A stretch of DNA of 64,000 nucleotides from Candidatus Thiodictyon syntrophicum (GCF_002813775.1 NZ_CP020372.1:62001-126000); one strand, 5' to 3'. Positions 25,401 through 33,977 are shown, counted from the stretch's first letter. Notes: generated by a model not told the origin, from the sequence alone. Program-made: numbers and translations.

Positions 25401-25446
25401 GGATACTAGTAGTCTAGACTGAATCCAGTCTAGACCACTAGTATCC
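25401..25446. other. 21-bp stem hairpin between attI and intI
   Basis: Arms GGATACTAGTAGTCTAGACT plus G and their complement (one mismatch) around a loop AATC. It ends 10 bases before the intI start codon. It could terminate transcription entering from either side, hide the intI start, or be a recombination substrate. Confidence 0.85.
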
Positions 25447-25456
25447 TAAACCAACC

Positions 25457-26830
25457 ATGCCAACCATGCCAACCCCGCCCCGCCGCGAAGACGGCACCCC
25501 CTCCAACTGGGACCGCTACCTGGATCTCCTGATCCACCGCGGCGTGCCGGAGAAGATGCGTCCCTGGTACGTGCGCCGGGTCGAGGCGTTCCTGAAGGCG
25601 CTACGCCCGGTGTCCTTGTCCAGCCTGACGGCCGAGCAGGTCACCGGCTACCTCCAGGAGGTGTCGAGCCAAGGGCAAGTGACCGGGTGGCAGTTTCGCC
25701 AAATCGTCGATGCTTTGCAACTGCTTTTAGTTGACCTAAGTCAAGCCCCGGTCGGAAAGGGTATCGATTGGGACTGGTGGAAGGCCGGCGGCAAGACGTT
25801 GGCGCCGGACCATCCGACCCTTGGGAAGTCGCAGGCGCCGGGTGCGGGTCCGCGGTTCGCCGGTGCGGCGGCGGCCTTCCCGCTCCTGGAGACCCTGGCG
25901 CGGACCATCCGCGCGATGCAGTACTCGATCCGCACCGAGCAGGCCTATGTGGATTGGTGTCACCGGTTCCTGGCGTTCTGCGGGGACAAGCCGACGGAGG
26001 CCCTCGGGGTTGAGGACGTGCAGCGGTTCCTTACGCACCTGGCGGTGGACCGGTCGGTGTCGGCCAAGACCCAGGGCCTAGCCTACAGCGCGGTGGCCTT
26101 CCTGTTCAAGCAGGTGTTGGAACGGCCCTTGGAGGACGTGCGTTTCTCCCGGCCGAAGCGCCAGCAGAGGCTGCCGGTGGTGCTGACCCGGGAGGAGGTG
26201 CGCCGGTTGTGTGAGGCGATGGACGGGACCTTTGGCCTGATGGCGCGGCTGATGTACGGGACCGGGATGCGGCTGATGGAGTGTGTGCGGCTGCGGGCGG
26301 CCGACGTGGACTTTGGGAATCGCTCAATCGTGGTGCGCAACGGGAAGGGCGGGAAGGATCGGATCGTGCCCTTGCCGGAGCGCCTGCGGGAGCCGGTGGA
26401 GGCGCATCTTGCGCGGGTGAGGACCCTGCACGAGCGGGACCTGGCGGCGGGGGCGGGCTCAGTGTATCTGCCGGATGCCTTGGGGCGTAAGTACCCGAAC
26501 GCGGCGCGCGAGTGGATCTGGCAGTACGTGTTTCCGAGCAGCCGGTTGTCGCAGGACCCCAAGTCGGGGGAGGTGCGCCGCCATCATCTGCACGAGTCGT
26601 CATTGCAGATGGAGATCAAGGCGGCCGGGCAACGCGCCGGGCTGCCGAAGCGGGTCAACAGCCATGCGTTGCGGCATTCGTTCGCGACCCATCTGCTGGA
26701 GGCGGGCTACGATATCCGCACGGTGCAGGAACTGCTGGGACATGCGGACGTGTCGACGACGATGATCTATACCCATGTGCTCAATCGGCCGGGGGTGGTG
26801 CCGGTGCGTAGTCCGCTGGATGCGTGGTAG
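25457..26830 (+). CDS. intI: Integron integrase IntI with extended N-terminus
   Basis: A 457-residue tyrosine recombinase. Core: Arg in [12 protein letters not shown], Lys in [28 protein letters not shown] and [14 protein letters not shown] with the catalytic Tyr. The IntI-specific patch between the Arg and His boxes is present ([20 protein letters not shown], then RRHHLHES), which separates it from XerCD. Usual IntI proteins have 320-340 residues; here about 110 extra N-terminal residues form another SAM-like helical domain (residues 10-90) before a linker. The start is ATG 25457 or 25466, without a strong ribosome-binding site and next to a hairpin. It integrates cassettes at attI and shuffles attC sites. 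Confidence 0.95.
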   Translation: MPTMPTPPRREDGTPSNWDRYLDLLIHRGVPEKMRPWYVRRVEAFLKALRPVSLSSLTAEQVTGYLQEVSSQGQVTGWQFRQIVDALQLLLVDLSQAPVGKGIDWDWWKAGGKTLAPDHPTLGKSQAPGAGPRFAGAAAAFPLLETLARTIRAMQYSIRTEQAYVDWCHRFLAFCGDKPTEALGVEDVQRFLTHLAVDRSVSAKTQGLAYSAVAFLFKQVLERPLEDVRFSRPKRQQRLPVVLTREEVRRLCEAMDGTFGLMARLMYGTGMRLMECVRLRAADVDFGNRSIVVRNGKGGKDRIVPLPERLREPVEAHLARVRTLHERDLAAGAGSVYLPDALGRKYPNAAREWIWQYVFPSSRLSQDPKSGEVRRHHLHESSLQMEIKAAGQRAGLPKRVNSHALRHSFATHLLEAGYDIRTVQELLGHADVSTTMIYTHVLNRPGVVPVRSPLDAW

Positions 26831-26878
26831 GGGCCGGGTCTGGGCGCGCGCGGGACGGCCGCGGGATGCTACACTCCA

Positions 26879-27088
26879 ATGATGTCCAAAGCGCTGACCG
26901 CTGAAGATGTTCTTCCGATCGTCGCGTGCCTGACGCCGCGCGAGCGCGGGCGTCTGCTGCGGCTGATGACCGCGCGGCCGGGTGGGGATGCTGCTGTGTA
27001 TCGGTCAGTACCGCCCGCCCGCGATGAGTTTGCGACCGACGAGGAGCCGCTGGCCTGGGACGCGGAGGGCTCGCGGGACTTTGAGTGA
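26879..27088 (+). CDS. Small hypothetical protein downstream of intI
   Basis: A 69-residue acidic protein, MMSKALTAEDVLPIVACLTP followed by RERGRLLRLM, resembling the N-terminal helices of antitoxin-like small proteins. It begins 48 bases after intI in the same direction. No toxin partner follows. Weak support. Confidence 0.45.
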   Translation: MMSKALTAEDVLPIVACLTPRERGRLLRLMTARPGGDAAVYRSVPPARDEFATDEEPLAWDAEGSRDFE

Positions 27089-27173
27089 AGCGCGCGCAGG
27101 TCTTTTGGTACAGTTCCGGCCCCCGGGTAGGCGGCGTCCAATAGCCGCGGCTCTTGTCGGCGGCACCTAAAAC

Positions 27174-27203
27174 GTTCGGGACGGGGTGAATACCCCGTCC
27201 CGC
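27174..27203. repeat. Palindrome family D, copy 1
   Basis: Hairpin with arms GGGACGGGGT and ACCCCGTCCC around GAAT, preceded by AACGTTC. Further copies are at 48386-48417, 49531-49552 and 49606-49637. Confidence 0.8.
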
Positions 27204-27213
27204 CTGATGTACG

Positions 27214-27474
27214 CTATCGTTGTCGTTGTCGTAATCGAATAATCCGACCACGATTACGACAACGACGCCGCTCATAGGCAAAGTGCCTCACGGTTGCTAC
27301 GTCGTGGGTGATAAGAACGCGTCCCTGCTCCGCGGCCCACCCCAGAACGGTCGGGTCATCGTCCCCACAGAGCCCGACAGCCTGCACCCGCACCAAGTCG
27401 ATACCGGGGAGGCGGCGCACGACTCCGCGAGCGATGTTGCTGTCCAGGTTTTCGTCAGCGAGCAGGCGCAACAT
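27214..27474 (-). pseudogene. DUF5615 PIN-like toxin, C-terminus replaced by a repeat
   Basis: Starts MLRLLADENLDSNIARGVVR and contains VLGWAAEQGRVLITHDVATV, the typical DUF5615 features with acidic positions in ADEN and THD. After FAYER the sequence changes to Arg/Gln-rich residues encoded entirely by repeat E (27217-27266). About 30 normal C-terminal residues are missing. It overlaps the upstream DUF433 antitoxin gene by about 20 bases, the usual order. Probably an inactive toxin with a retained antitoxin. Confidence 0.75.
27217..27266. repeat. Palindrome family E, copy 1
   Basis: Inverted repeat: CGTTGTCGTTGTCGTAATCG, then AATAATCCGACCA, then CGATTACGACAACGACG. Other copies are at 50564-50620 and 58661-58770. 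Here it forms the end of a toxin gene and lies between two converging genes. Confidence 0.85.
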
Positions 27475-27802
27475 CGGTCGTTTTCTCCCGTTGCGCGATG
27501 CGGGCACGTACCTGATCCGGCGGTGATCGCAGGGCCGCCTCATGCCGGGCGCGGGCGGAGGACTGGCGCTGACGGTGCATGTAATCCTGTACCTCTTGCC
27601 GGTGGCTGAGGTAGTAGGTCAGGGTTGCGTAGACGGTGTGGAGGTCTAAAGCATCGAAGCGCAGGGCGATCTCTTCTGCCGATGCGCCCTGCTCGAAGAG
27701 GCCGATGACGCTCTCTAAGGCCACCCGGGTCTGACCGATGCGGATGACGCCGTGGGCGTCTTCCTGTAAGGGCGGGGGTTCACTTTTCAGGGCAAGTTCC
27801 AT
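27455..27802 (-). CDS. DUF433 antitoxin
   Basis: A 115-residue DUF433 protein: GVIRIGQTRVALESVIGLFE, QGASAEEIALRFDALDLHTVYATL is the HTH-like core. The C-terminal tail is basic. It is followed by the truncated DUF5615 toxin. It would bind and neutralise the toxin and repress its own operon in intact systems. Confidence 0.8.
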   Translation of the reverse strand: MELALKSEPPPLQEDAHGVIRIGQTRVALESVIGLFEQGASAEEIALRFDALDLHTVYATLTYYLSHRQEVQDYMHRQRQSSARARHEAALRSPPDQVRARIAQREKTTDVAPAR

Positions 27803-27972
27803 TCATGATGCGCTCGGCGCGAAGGGATTGATGAGGGTCAGAGCAGTAATATGCTTGTAATCATCGACGTTCCTTGTGACCAGCGGAAGGGCGTAGACTA
27901 AGGCAGTGGCGGCGATAATCGCGTCCGCGAGCCTGATCTTGCGGCGCTGGCGCAGGTTCGAGAACCATCTCA
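27803..27972 (-). pseudogene. VapC-type PIN toxin, C-terminal remnant
   Basis: No start codon in frame. The translated stretch reads RLADAIIAATALVYALPLVT then RNVDDYKHI, the second half of a VapC PIN domain with its conserved acidic residues. The first 70 or so residues are absent, and an ATG after the antitoxin stop (near 27967) is out of frame with it. Internal deletion has therefore destroyed the toxin that went with the antitoxin at 27970-28239. Confidence 0.7.
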
Positions 27973-28239
27973 ATCCCTTCCGGGGAGCGGGCGGTCTCTT
28001 CGTATTTTTCGTTGCCAGGCGACGGGATCATCGATCTTGCTGAAGGTGGCGAGCTCTCGCACGCGTCTCAAGGCATCGAGCAGGGTTTCCGCGGCCGGTA
28101 GGGCGGCACTTGTGCTCAGAGGTTCGTCTACCACAAGCAAGAGTCGTCGGCGTCCCGGTGTCAACCAGCCGGGCAAAGGCGACAGCAATTTGATACTGCC
28201 GTCGGGGTTGATCTCCACGTCAGTCTCAAGTGTTTTCAT
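27970..28239 (-). CDS. Antitoxin of a VapBC-like pair
   Basis: An 89-residue protein, MKTLETDVEINPDGSIKLLS, with an AbrB-like hydrophobic start and the ending DPVAWQRKIRRDRPLPGRD, common for orphan-type antitoxins paired with PIN toxins. It appears complete, but the toxin downstream is a remnant (27803-27972). Confidence 0.65.
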   Translation of the reverse strand: MKTLETDVEINPDGSIKLLSPLPGWLTPGRRRLLLVVDEPLSTSAALPAAETLLDALRRVRELATFSKIDDPVAWQRKIRRDRPLPGRD

Positions 28240-28325
28240 GGTGATGGCCTTGACGGAATTGATTGAAGCAGCGCAACGATGGGTTTCGCTGCGCTCTACC
28301 CATCCTACGGGACTGCGCGGCCGGT

Positions 28326-28349
28326 GGTCCGCACAGCGGACCCTACGGG
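28326..28349. repeat. Palindrome family B, half copy
   Basis: GGTCCGCACAGCGGACC followed by CTACGGG, equal to one arm of the repeat at 7391-7444. It follows a stretch encoding the wide-spread intergenic motif ATGGGTTTCGCTGCGC at about 28278. Confidence 0.7.
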
Positions 28350-28381
28350 CGCGCTTGCTAGCCCGTTGCGCCGGTGCCTGG

Positions 28382-28456
28382 CTATGAGACTACCAGGAAG
28401 TCCGCGGTCGATTCTTCGATGAAGCGGCAAATCGGGTGGTCGAGTAGCAGTTTCAC
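28382..28456 (-). pseudogene. DUF5615 toxin remnant
   Basis: A 24-codon frame reading VKLLLDHP directly joined to CRFIEESTADFLVVS: the start of a DUF5615 protein fused to what looks like its end. The middle of the gene is deleted. It overlaps the end of the DUF433 gene by 4 bases, the normal operon order. Confidence 0.5.
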
Positions 28457-28680
28457 CGGCTTGGTGCCACCATGAGGCGATGCTCAAAGTCGGCGGCAAA
28501 GGCCAGTGAGGCGCGGATATCCGCCGGTTCAAGATCCGGAAAGTCATCCAATATCTCGGCTTCGCTCATTCCCGCGGCCAGGTAGCCGAGAATGTCGTAG
28601 ACAGTGATACGAAGACCGCGGATGCACGGCTTTCCGCCGCGCTTGTCGGGTTCGATCGTGATGCGTTCGCGGTAGTCCAT
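28453..28680 (-). CDS. DUF433 antitoxin
   Basis: A 75-residue DUF433 protein with the family signature GGKPCIRGLRITVYDILGYL and GMSEAEILDDFPDLEPADIR. Start at 28680 gives the usual MDYRERI-type N-terminus. It seems intact, while its toxin is reduced to a remnant (28382-28456). Confidence 0.82.
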   Translation of the reverse strand: MDYRERITIEPDKRGGKPCIRGLRITVYDILGYLAAGMSEAEILDDFPDLEPADIRASLAFAADFEHRLMVAPSR

Positions 28681-28783
28681 TGCTCGGCTCCGGAAAAGGC
28701 TGCTGTGCACGAAAGCAGCGGGTTATGGGGGATAGGGCCATGGCGGATCTGGCCTCGATTATCGTTCCGGCCGCAAGAAGACA

Positions 28784-28852
28784 GGAGGTCGAGGCTTCAG
28801 CCGGCCGACATCACAGATCCGCGGCGCTGGTCCGGCTAAAGCCTCGACCTCC
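28784..28852. repeat. Inverted repeat upstream of bchJ's end (family F)
   Basis: Arms GGAGGTCGAGGCTTCAGCCGG and CCGGCTAAAGCCTCGACCTCC (one base bulge) separated by about 27 bases. It lies downstream of the photosynthesis cluster's last gene and could act as its transcript end. Confidence 0.75.
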
Positions 28853-28950
28853 GGTGCGGACTGCCGGACGGCGGCCGGACCGATGATCAAGACCGACGCC
28901 CGGGTCCGCGCGGCAGACCTTTGCCATTAGAAAAAAACCATAGCGACGGC

Positions 28951-29586
28951 CTACTGGCCGTCGCTGCGCACCTCGAAGACGCAGGTGGGGTTGCCCATCG
29001 CCTGGCACTGGACCTCGACGACGCGGACCTCGGGGTCGACCAGTTCCCGGAAGAGGCGCTCGAAGGTGGCGCCGTAGAAGTCGCACAGGGGCAGCGGGGA
29101 GCGGGTGCCGCGGCAGACGCGGGAGCCGTCGAGGATGAAGCGGGTGGGGCAGCCGGACTGGGTGCTGAAGCGGGCGCCGCCGGCGAAGGTCCAGGAGTTC
29201 TTCTCGATCGCCCTGAGCAGGACCCGGGCGGCGAGTGCGCGCGGCAGGAGTTTGAGCAAGCGTTGCACCGGGCGGGGGATGCGGTTGGCGAGCAGGTAGT
29301 CGCCGGTGCGCCGCCCGGCGTCGGCGCCGATCTGGCGCGCCTGTTTGATGCCGAGAATGTCACGCAGGGCCTGGTGTAGCGCGGTGACCTCGCGTTCGTC
29401 CACCATTTCGGTGGGCGGGGTTTCAAGGTAGTGGGAGAGTCCGGCCTGCGCGAAGATGCGCGGTGTGGCCGCGGCATCCGGGCCGGCGCCCAAGGCCTCG
29501 ATAACGCGCAGGATGGCGTTGGGTCCGATCCGGGCGGGTTGGTCCGGGCCCCCGGCGGTCTGATGGTGTGGCTCGTTGGCGCCCAT
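28951..29586 (-). CDS. bchJ: Bacteriochlorophyll 4-vinyl reductase
   Basis: A 211-residue BchJ with a C-terminal V4R domain (NSWTFAGGARFST, CRGTRSPLPLCDFYGATFER, and the Cys-containing end GNPTCVFEV). It acts in reduction or handling of 8-vinyl (divinyl) chlorophyll precursors; the main 8-vinyl reductase in purple bacteria is considered to be another enzyme (BciA or BciB), so a carrier or accessory role is possible. It is the last gene of the cluster on this strand, about 200 bases after hemN with repeat C1 in between. Confidence 0.88.
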   Translation of the reverse strand: MGANEPHHQTAGGPDQPARIGPNAILRVIEALGAGPDAAATPRIFAQAGLSHYLETPPTEMVDEREVTALHQALRDILGIKQARQIGADAGRRTGDYLLANRIPRPVQRLLKLLPRALAARVLLRAIEKNSWTFAGGARFSTQSGCPTRFILDGSRVCRGTRSPLPLCDFYGATFERLFRELVDPEVRVVEVQCQAMGNPTCVFEVRSDGQ

Positions 29587-29632
29587 GGGCTGATCCTGCT
29601 TGGGTTGTTAAATGGGTTAGCCGGGAAAGAGG

Positions 29633-29785
29633 ATTTAGCCGCAAATGAACGCAAAAGGACGCAAATAACCAAGAACCTGGACGGTGCTGTCCGTGAAGCG
29701 GCCCGATTCATGGGATGATCACCGGGACTCGCGGATTTATTTGCGCTTATTGGCGTTCATTTGCGGCTGATTACTCTTTCTTAGG
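29633..29785. repeat. Repeat family C, copy 1 (inverted arms)
   Basis: Left arm AGCCGCAAATGAACGCAAA and right arm TTGGCGTTCATTTGCGGCT with further matching GCAAATAA/TTATTTGCG, about 100 bases apart. The same arms with a different interior are at 32930-33085. It fills the hemN-bchJ space. Confidence 0.8.
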
Positions 29786-31144
29786 TCACCGCAGTTGGGG
29801 CACGCCCCAGTGGTTGTTGCTCCAGCCGAGGCTGGGCTCGGTTTGGGTGCAGAGGCCGCGCAGGAAGTAGCGCCCGCGTGGGGTGACCTTGATGCGGTCG
29901 GTGCCGACCTCGACCAGGCCGTGCTCGGCGCAGCGCACCAGTCGTTCATAGTCGGCCGCGAGACCGGCCAGCAGGTTCAGGGGTACCTCCAGGTTGCACA
30001 GGAGGTGCTGAATGGCCTGATGGCGTCGCTGGTCGTCGTCGCTCAGGCGGTGGCCCCACAGGATGGGGAGGCGTCCGGCCTCGATCGCCTTGCGCCAGGC
30101 GTCGGCGTTGGGCTCGTTCTGCACATAGACCCCGTCCACCTCACCCAGGCTGCTGGTGCCGCAGGCCAGCAGGTGGCGGGCCGGGCCGCAGGTGTAGCCG
30201 ATACAGGTGTGGCGCAGGGTCCCGGCCGCCTGGGCGTCGGCGAGTTCGTCGCCATTCCTGACGAAAGAGTCCACCCCGATCCAACTGTAGCCGGACTCGG
30301 TGAAGGTGTGCACCGCGCCGTGGAGCAGGGCGAGCTTTTCGGCGGGGCCGGGCAGGGAGGCGGCGTCGATGGCGTATTGGTGCGGGCGCGTGGTGGGGTG
30401 GTGGGCGTAGCTGAAGAGGCGCACCCGGTCCGGGCTGATCTCGATGACCCGGTCCAGGGTCGAGGCGAAGCCCTGGGGGGTCTGGTTGGGGAGCCCGTAG
30501 ATCAGGTCCAGGTTGATACAATCGAACCCGATGTCGCGGGCGGTGGCGCAGACGTCGCGTACCAGGCTCACCGAATTGACACGCCCGATGGCGTGCTGGA
30601 CCCGGGCGTCCAGGTCCTGGATACCGAAGCTCACGCCCTTGAAGCCGAGCCCCTTGAGGAGATCCAGTTGCCCGGCCGAGGTGCGCCGGGGATTGCATTC
30701 GATGTTGGTCGCGGTGTCGGTGCCGATCCGGAAATGGTGTGCCAACATCTCCATCAGGCGGATCAATTGGCAGTCGGTGAGATAGTTGGGCGTCCCACCG
30801 CCCAAGTGGAGTTGGGCCAGGGCCCGGCCGCGGCCGAGCCGCTCGGTGACCAGGTCCAGTTCCCGCTCCAGGGTGTCCAGATAACGGTCGATCTTGGTCC
30901 CGTCGTGGGTGACGGTGGTGTGGCAGGCGCAATAGAGACAGCGCACCGGACAGAAGGGCAGGTGGACATAGAGTGCCACCGGCTCCTCCGGGCGCCCGCC
31001 GAGCGCGCGCAGCGACGCGGCATAGTGCGCCGCCGCCTGCCGCTGCCCGCCCGCGGGCGGCGGGAGGCCGACCGCGTCACTCGTCGCCTGGTCGAAGCGT
31101 TCGATCAGTTCCCGTGGGATATCGGCGAAGAGGGCCGCGGTCAT
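29786..31144 (-). CDS. hemN: Oxygen-independent coproporphyrinogen III oxidase
   Basis: A 452-residue radical SAM enzyme that decarboxylates coproporphyrinogen III to protoporphyrinogen IX without oxygen. The CxxxCxxC cluster motif is C65-PVR-C69-LY-C72, followed by the Cys74 typical of HemN (CAC). HLGGGTPNYL and the glycine-rich SAM site are visible. The C-terminal HemN domain is complete. Located between bchE and bchJ, it supplies protoporphyrin for anaerobic bacteriochlorophyll synthesis. It starts 13 bases after bchE ends, so it is in the bchE transcript. Confidence 0.93.
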   Translation of the reverse strand: MTAALFADIPRELIERFDQATSDAVGLPPPAGGQRQAAAHYAASLRALGGRPEEPVALYVHLPFCPVRCLYCACHTTVTHDGTKIDRYLDTLERELDLVTERLGRGRALAQLHLGGGTPNYLTDCQLIRLMEMLAHHFRIGTDTATNIECNPRRTSAGQLDLLKGLGFKGVSFGIQDLDARVQHAIGRVNSVSLVRDVCATARDIGFDCINLDLIYGLPNQTPQGFASTLDRVIEISPDRVRLFSYAHHPTTRPHQYAIDAASLPGPAEKLALLHGAVHTFTESGYSWIGVDSFVRNGDELADAQAAGTLRHTCIGYTCGPARHLLACGTSSLGEVDGVYVQNEPNADAWRKAIEAGRLPILWGHRLSDDDQRRHQAIQHLLCNLEVPLNLLAGLAADYERLVRCAEHGLVEVGTDRIKVTPRGRYFLRGLCTQTEPSLGWSNNHWGVPQLR

Positions 31145-31157
31145 GGCTGCATCCTCC

Positions 31158-32819
31158 CTATACGGACGATACGACGGGGCGCTGGGGCGCGGGTTTCTCG
31201 CTGACTGCCGGGGGCAGGCCGGTGGCCTCGTCGATTTGCTGATCGGGTCCGCCGCAGGCCAGGATCTTGATCGGCGTGCCCTTGAAGTTGACGTCCGCCG
31301 ACAGGTCGGGGCGGCTGATCTTCAGTTCAGCGATCTGCTCCTGGGTCAGGACCTTGGACTGGTCGAAGCCCAGATCGATCTCGGTCGACATGCCGCCCTT
31401 GTACTTGACGCGCTCAAGATCATAGAACGTCTTGTTCCAGGTGGTCTTCAGGAACGCCTTCAGACACCCGAGCATGTACCTGCGCTTGAACTTGTCCCTG
31501 ATCCAGGGGTATTCGAAGAAGCTCTTGCGCGCATAGAAGCGGGCGTAATTGCGCAACACGCCCTTCAGGACCTCCTCGCGCGTCATGGCCTCGGGCTTCA
31601 TGATGGGCGTGACGAAGTTGTACTTGGAGTAGTCGCGCACCTCGACCCGATCGCCCAAGTCCTCGAACAGCTCGGCGAAGGGCCAGGGGGTATACATGTT
31701 CCAGTTGACCATATCCGGCTTCCAGTCCTGCGCCAACCGGTAGGTCTCCTCGATGGTCTCCTTGGTCTCGTTCTCCAGGCCCATGATGAACTGGACCTCG
31801 GCGACGATGCCGGCATCGCGCAGGAGCTTCACGGCGAGCTTGTTCTGCTCCACCGTAGTCTGCTTGCGGAAGACGTCCAGGTTCAACTGGGCGGCCGCCT
31901 CGGTGCCGAGCGACACATGCACCAGCCCGGCCTTGCGGTAGAAGGGCAGGAGATCCCGGTCACGCATGATGTCGGTCACGCGGGTGTTGATACCCCAGTG
32001 GATATTCACCTTGCGGTCGATCAGTTCCTGGCACAGGGCGACGAACTGACGCTTGAAGATGGTCGGTTCCTCGTCCGCCAGGATCATGAACCGGACGTTG
32101 TAGTCGCGCACCAGGATCTCGACCTCATCGACGAACTTCTTCGGGTTGCGATGACGATAGGTGCGCCAGAACTTCCATTGGGAGCAGAAGCGACAGGTGA
32201 AGGGACAGCCGCGGGCGAAGTTCGGCACCGCCACCCGGCAGTTCAGCGGGATATAGATGTAGTGGTTCCAGTTGAGGATGGACCAGTCGGGCGTGAGGGT
32301 GTCCAGGTCCTGGATCACCGGGTGCGCCGGGGTGGCCACCACCTGGCCGGCCTCGTCCAGGAAGGCGATGCCCTGGATGCGGGCGCGGTCCTCTTTGTCG
32401 GTACCCTTCTCGACCGAGCGGAGCAGGTTGACGATGATCTCCTCGCCCTCGCCGCGCACGATGTAGTCGATCCAGGGGGCCTCGCCCAGGACCTGTGTAT
32501 ACATGAAGGTCGGGTGAATGCCGCCCAGGATGGTGACGCAGCCGGGCAGCGCCTCGCGGGCCAACTGGAGGGTGGTCTGGGCCTTGTAGATCATCGGCGT
32601 GATGGCGGTCGCCAGCACCACGTCCGGGGCGTGCTTGCGGATATATTCGCGCAACACGTCGTCCGGCATGTGCTCGCACATCGCGTCCAGGAAGCTGACA
32701 TCCGTATAGCCCGCCTGCTTCAGGGCGCCGGCGATGTAGGCGACCCAGCCGGGGGGCCAGTTGCCGGCAATCTCCGCGCCGCCCGCGTGATAGTTTGGCT
32801 GAATCATTAAAATGCGCAT
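31158..32819 (-). CDS. bchE: Anaerobic Mg-protoporphyrin IX monomethyl ester cyclase
   Basis: A 553-residue B12-dependent radical SAM enzyme that forms the isocyclic ring E using water-derived oxygen. N-terminal cobalamin-binding region (residues 1-160), radical SAM motif C205-PFT-C209-RF-C212 and a normal C-terminal part. A strong ribosome-binding site GGAGGTGGAC precedes the ATG at 32819. No aerobic cyclase acsF is seen in the window, in line with an anaerobic phototroph. The space upstream (32820-33094) contains repeat C2 and presumably its own promoter, which I could not define. Confidence 0.95.
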   Translation of the reverse strand: MRILMIQPNYHAGGAEIAGNWPPGWVAYIAGALKQAGYTDVSFLDAMCEHMPDDVLREYIRKHAPDVVLATAITPMIYKAQTTLQLAREALPGCVTILGGIHPTFMYTQVLGEAPWIDYIVRGEGEEIIVNLLRSVEKGTDKEDRARIQGIAFLDEAGQVVATPAHPVIQDLDTLTPDWSILNWNHYIYIPLNCRVAVPNFARGCPFTCRFCSQWKFWRTYRHRNPKKFVDEVEILVRDYNVRFMILADEEPTIFKRQFVALCQELIDRKVNIHWGINTRVTDIMRDRDLLPFYRKAGLVHVSLGTEAAAQLNLDVFRKQTTVEQNKLAVKLLRDAGIVAEVQFIMGLENETKETIEETYRLAQDWKPDMVNWNMYTPWPFAELFEDLGDRVEVRDYSKYNFVTPIMKPEAMTREEVLKGVLRNYARFYARKSFFEYPWIRDKFKRRYMLGCLKAFLKTTWNKTFYDLERVKYKGGMSTEIDLGFDQSKVLTQEQIAELKISRPDLSADVNFKGTPIKILACGGPDQQIDEATGLPPAVSEKPAPQRPVVSSV

Positions 32820-32929
32820 TGTCCACCTCCGAAAAACTGTCGCTGAATGGGTGCCTTCAGTGGCCCTTGAGTGGCCTTGCGCGAGCCGCGCACGGCGCTT
32901 TTGTCCGTCCCCCCGGCCGATCGATCAGC

Positions 32930-33085
32930 CTAAAAAGAGTATTTGGCCGCAAATGAACGCAAATAAGCGCAAATAAATCTACTGGTTATCATCGTCGCCG
33001 GCGTCACCCGGACGATGAATATGCAGTAAAAGCCAAGTCTCTGATTATTTGCGTCAATTTGCGTTCATTTGCGGCTAAACTGCTC
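32930..33085. repeat. Repeat family C, copy 2 (inverted arms)
   Basis: Left arm GGCCGCAAATGAACGCAAAT plus AAGCGCAAATAA, right arm TTATTTGCGTCAATTTGCG plus TTCATTTGCGGC. It lies between bchE and puhE. The interior differs from copy 1. Confidence 0.8.
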
Positions 33086-33094
33086 TTTCTGGGA

Positions 33095-33937
33095 TCAGAT
33101 GCCCCGCAGGGAGATCAGGACTCGGGGCCGATCCTGTGCGCACGCGGGGCACACCGGCGTCCGCGCTGCGCCGGTATCGGCGCGCCGCTGGAAGGCCCAG
33201 GACCACAGGGCCTCGTCCGGCAGCGGCAGCACCAGGAACCAATGTTCCAGGACCGCCAGGGCGAGGAGTGTTGCGGTCAGTACGTAACTGGTGTCGCTGA
33301 ATGGGGCGATGTCGGTATCCAGGGCCCGGCCGACCAGGAGTATGACGCCCACGGTGCCCAGGGTCACCGACACCGGGAACAGATAGTTCATGTGTCGCTG
33401 ACCCATGTAGGTCTGTAAGAATCGCAGGTGTTCGGGAAGCCAGTCCGTATGCAGGTTGGGCACCCCGAAGAAGACATTGAGCTTGGCGCTCCAGCGCATG
33501 ATCCACAGGACACTGTAGGTCCAGACCCCGACCTGATTGGGCTGGTCCCAACACAGGGCGATCAGGATGACGCCGGTGACGACTACCGAGACCTCGTGGT
33601 AGAGACTGGTCCCGACGGCCAGCGCGAAGCGCTTCCAGGGCCCGCACCCGGGCGGGCAGGGCGCCTTGCGGGGGCCGCTCACGAGCCCCATGAAATAGCT
33701 CATCTCCAGCGTCCCCCAGATCAGGACGCCGCAGGTGAAGCCGCAATAGACATGGGCGAGGGACAGCCCGGTACAGGTCAGGACCAGGCCATAGACGCCC
33801 GCGACCAGGGCCGCCGCCGCGCCGGTCAGGCTCCAGCGATAGGTCCGCTGGGGCAGTCCGTCCAGGTAGAGGATGATGCCGGTGCCCAGCCACCAGACGA
33901 ACAAGGCGTAGAGCGCCGGGACGACAAACGAGAGCAT
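33095..33937 (-). CDS. puhE: Photosynthetic complex assembly protein PuhE (DUF3623)
   Basis: A 280-residue polytopic membrane protein matching PuhE: about seven hydrophobic segments, LSFVVPALYALFVWWLGTGI at the start, the conserved HVYCGFTCGVLIWGTLEMSY and the loop NVFFGVPNLHTDWLPEHL. PuhE affects reaction-centre assembly and bacteriochlorophyll level in Rhodobacter. The last 35 residues after the final helix are polar. It follows puhC after 40 bases. Confidence 0.9.
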   Translation of the reverse strand: MLSFVVPALYALFVWWLGTGIILYLDGLPQRTYRWSLTGAAAALVAGVYGLVLTCTGLSLAHVYCGFTCGVLIWGTLEMSYFMGLVSGPRKAPCPPGCGPWKRFALAVGTSLYHEVSVVVTGVILIALCWDQPNQVGVWTYSVLWIMRWSAKLNVFFGVPNLHTDWLPEHLRFLQTYMGQRHMNYLFPVSVTLGTVGVILLVGRALDTDIAPFSDTSYVLTATLLALAVLEHWFLVLPLPDEALWSWAFQRRADTGAARTPVCPACAQDRPRVLISLRGI

Positions 33938-33977
33938 GCGTGGTTCCTGGTTCCGCCGGCCGAGTCCGGGGGGCGGG

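Noticed and set aside
25401-25446. LexA box upstream of intI
   Set aside because: The CTG...CAG in the hairpin loop region has a spacing far shorter than the CTG-N10-CAG consensus.
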